Shown in pieces: positions 63,729 to 64,000 of a DNA stretch of 64,000 nucleotides; the stretch's first letter is position 1, and each line of letters starts with the position of its first letter. This stretch comes from Pseudomonas synxantha BG33R (GTDB lineage Bacteria > Pseudomonadota > Gammaproteobacteria > Pseudomonadales > Pseudomonadaceae). Where the stretch lies: NCBI RefSeq assembly GCF_000263715.2, contig NZ_CM001514.1:3971674-4035673 (forward strand). The letters run 5' to 3'. Below the pieces are notes generated by a model. It worked only from the letters and a program-made list of their open reading frames with translations, had not been told where the DNA came from and made no database searches. The translations under genes were made by a program, and so were the position numbers.

Positions 63729-64000
63729 TCAGATCCTGCGGCGGCGGTTGAGGGCGGGAATGGCGGTTTGCGGCACTTCAACGCGCTGGACCTGCGCCAC
63801 GGTTCTGGCGGCGAGTTGCGCCAGGGTTGGCTGGCTGAACAAGGTGCGTGCGTCCACTTCCAGCCCGGCCTTGCGCAGGCGGGCCACCAGGTTGACTGCC
63901 AGCAGCGAGTGCCCGCCCAGTTCGAAGAAGTGGTCGTGGCGCCCTACCCGCTCCAGTTTCAGCACGTCGGCCCAGATGCCGGACATCAAGGTTTCCACTT
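63729..64000 (-). CDS. NRPS C-terminal end, carrier protein domain
   Basis: The 3' end of a non-ribosomal peptide synthetase gene; the frame continues past the window. The visible 90 residues are a peptidyl carrier domain with the phosphopantetheine site Ser in FFELGGHSLLAVNLVARL. The protein ends 45 or so residues later at NRRRRI. No thioesterase or condensation domain follows, so this module hands its chain to another protein. Pyoverdine-type synthetases of pseudomonads often end this way; the product cannot be told here. Confidence 0.9.
   Translation of the reverse strand, partial: VETLMSGIWADVLKLERVGRHDHFFELGGHSLLAVNLVARLRKAGLEVDARTLFSQPTLAQLAARTVAQVQRVEVPQTAIPALNRRRRI

Overview
The window is a 64 kb piece of a Pseudomonas chromosome, most likely from the P. 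fluorescens group. This rests on the bkdR-bkdA1-bkdA2-bkdB-lpdV order, an arylesterase that reads almost as the P. fluorescens enzyme PFE, an ArnT pair, and many REP-type palindromes (GGGGGCaagCCCCC flanked by CCCTCCCACA) between genes. No rRNA, tRNA or CRISPR array was seen. Layout: (1) 1-~10057 is one end of a transposable, BcepMu-like prophage: a leftward repressor, a shared operator/promoter, and a rightward early operon with a DDE transposase, its ATPase partner, DUF3164, DUF2786, GemA and Mor. The early operon runs toward the phage terminus, so the prophage need not be truncated; its other genes should lie to the left of base 1. (2) 10103-16953 is branched-chain amino acid catabolism: the regulator BkdR, the branched-chain keto acid dehydrogenase complex and the aminotransferase IlvE. 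(3) 17034-29381 is mixed housekeeping and stress functions: a double GNAT protein, a secreted glyoxalase-fold protein plus outer-membrane barrel, arylesterase, quinone reductase, a NemR-like set (TetR, DJ-1, old yellow enzyme), a GlxA-type regulator, UppP and a Dyp peroxidase. (4) 29432-39586 carries two divergently controlled units that together resemble the rhizopine (moc) genes of rhizobia: a MocD/MocE/MocF-like three-component oxygenase with a TIM-barrel enzyme under a LacI regulator, and a MocA-like dehydrogenase, TIM-barrel isomerase and periplasmic binding protein behind a sigma-54 promoter next to an AcoR-type activator. (5) 39647-47019 holds YghU, an MFS exporter with AraC regulator, GST, SDR dehydrogenase, GalM and a fatty acid hydroxylase. 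(6) 47025-49997 is AT-richer: a secreted protein behind a near-perfect LexA box and a probable toxin/immunity pair whose second start codon sits in a hairpin. (7) 50137-58659 has an AttH/FtsX/ATPase export operon and an envelope-modification set (Ais-like phosphatase, ArnT, second ArnT-like transferase) with a shared upstream motif. (8) 58715-64000 has a LysR/DMT pair, a decayed DUF6124 copy, an AT-rich ABC exporter, an intact DUF6124 gene behind a strongly structured leader, and the last domain of an NRPS. Three copies of a ~450-530 bp REP-bracketed repeat with a cruciform core and a variable CTTGAT tandem (26374, 34093, 45765) are spread through the chromosomal part; they have no assigned function.
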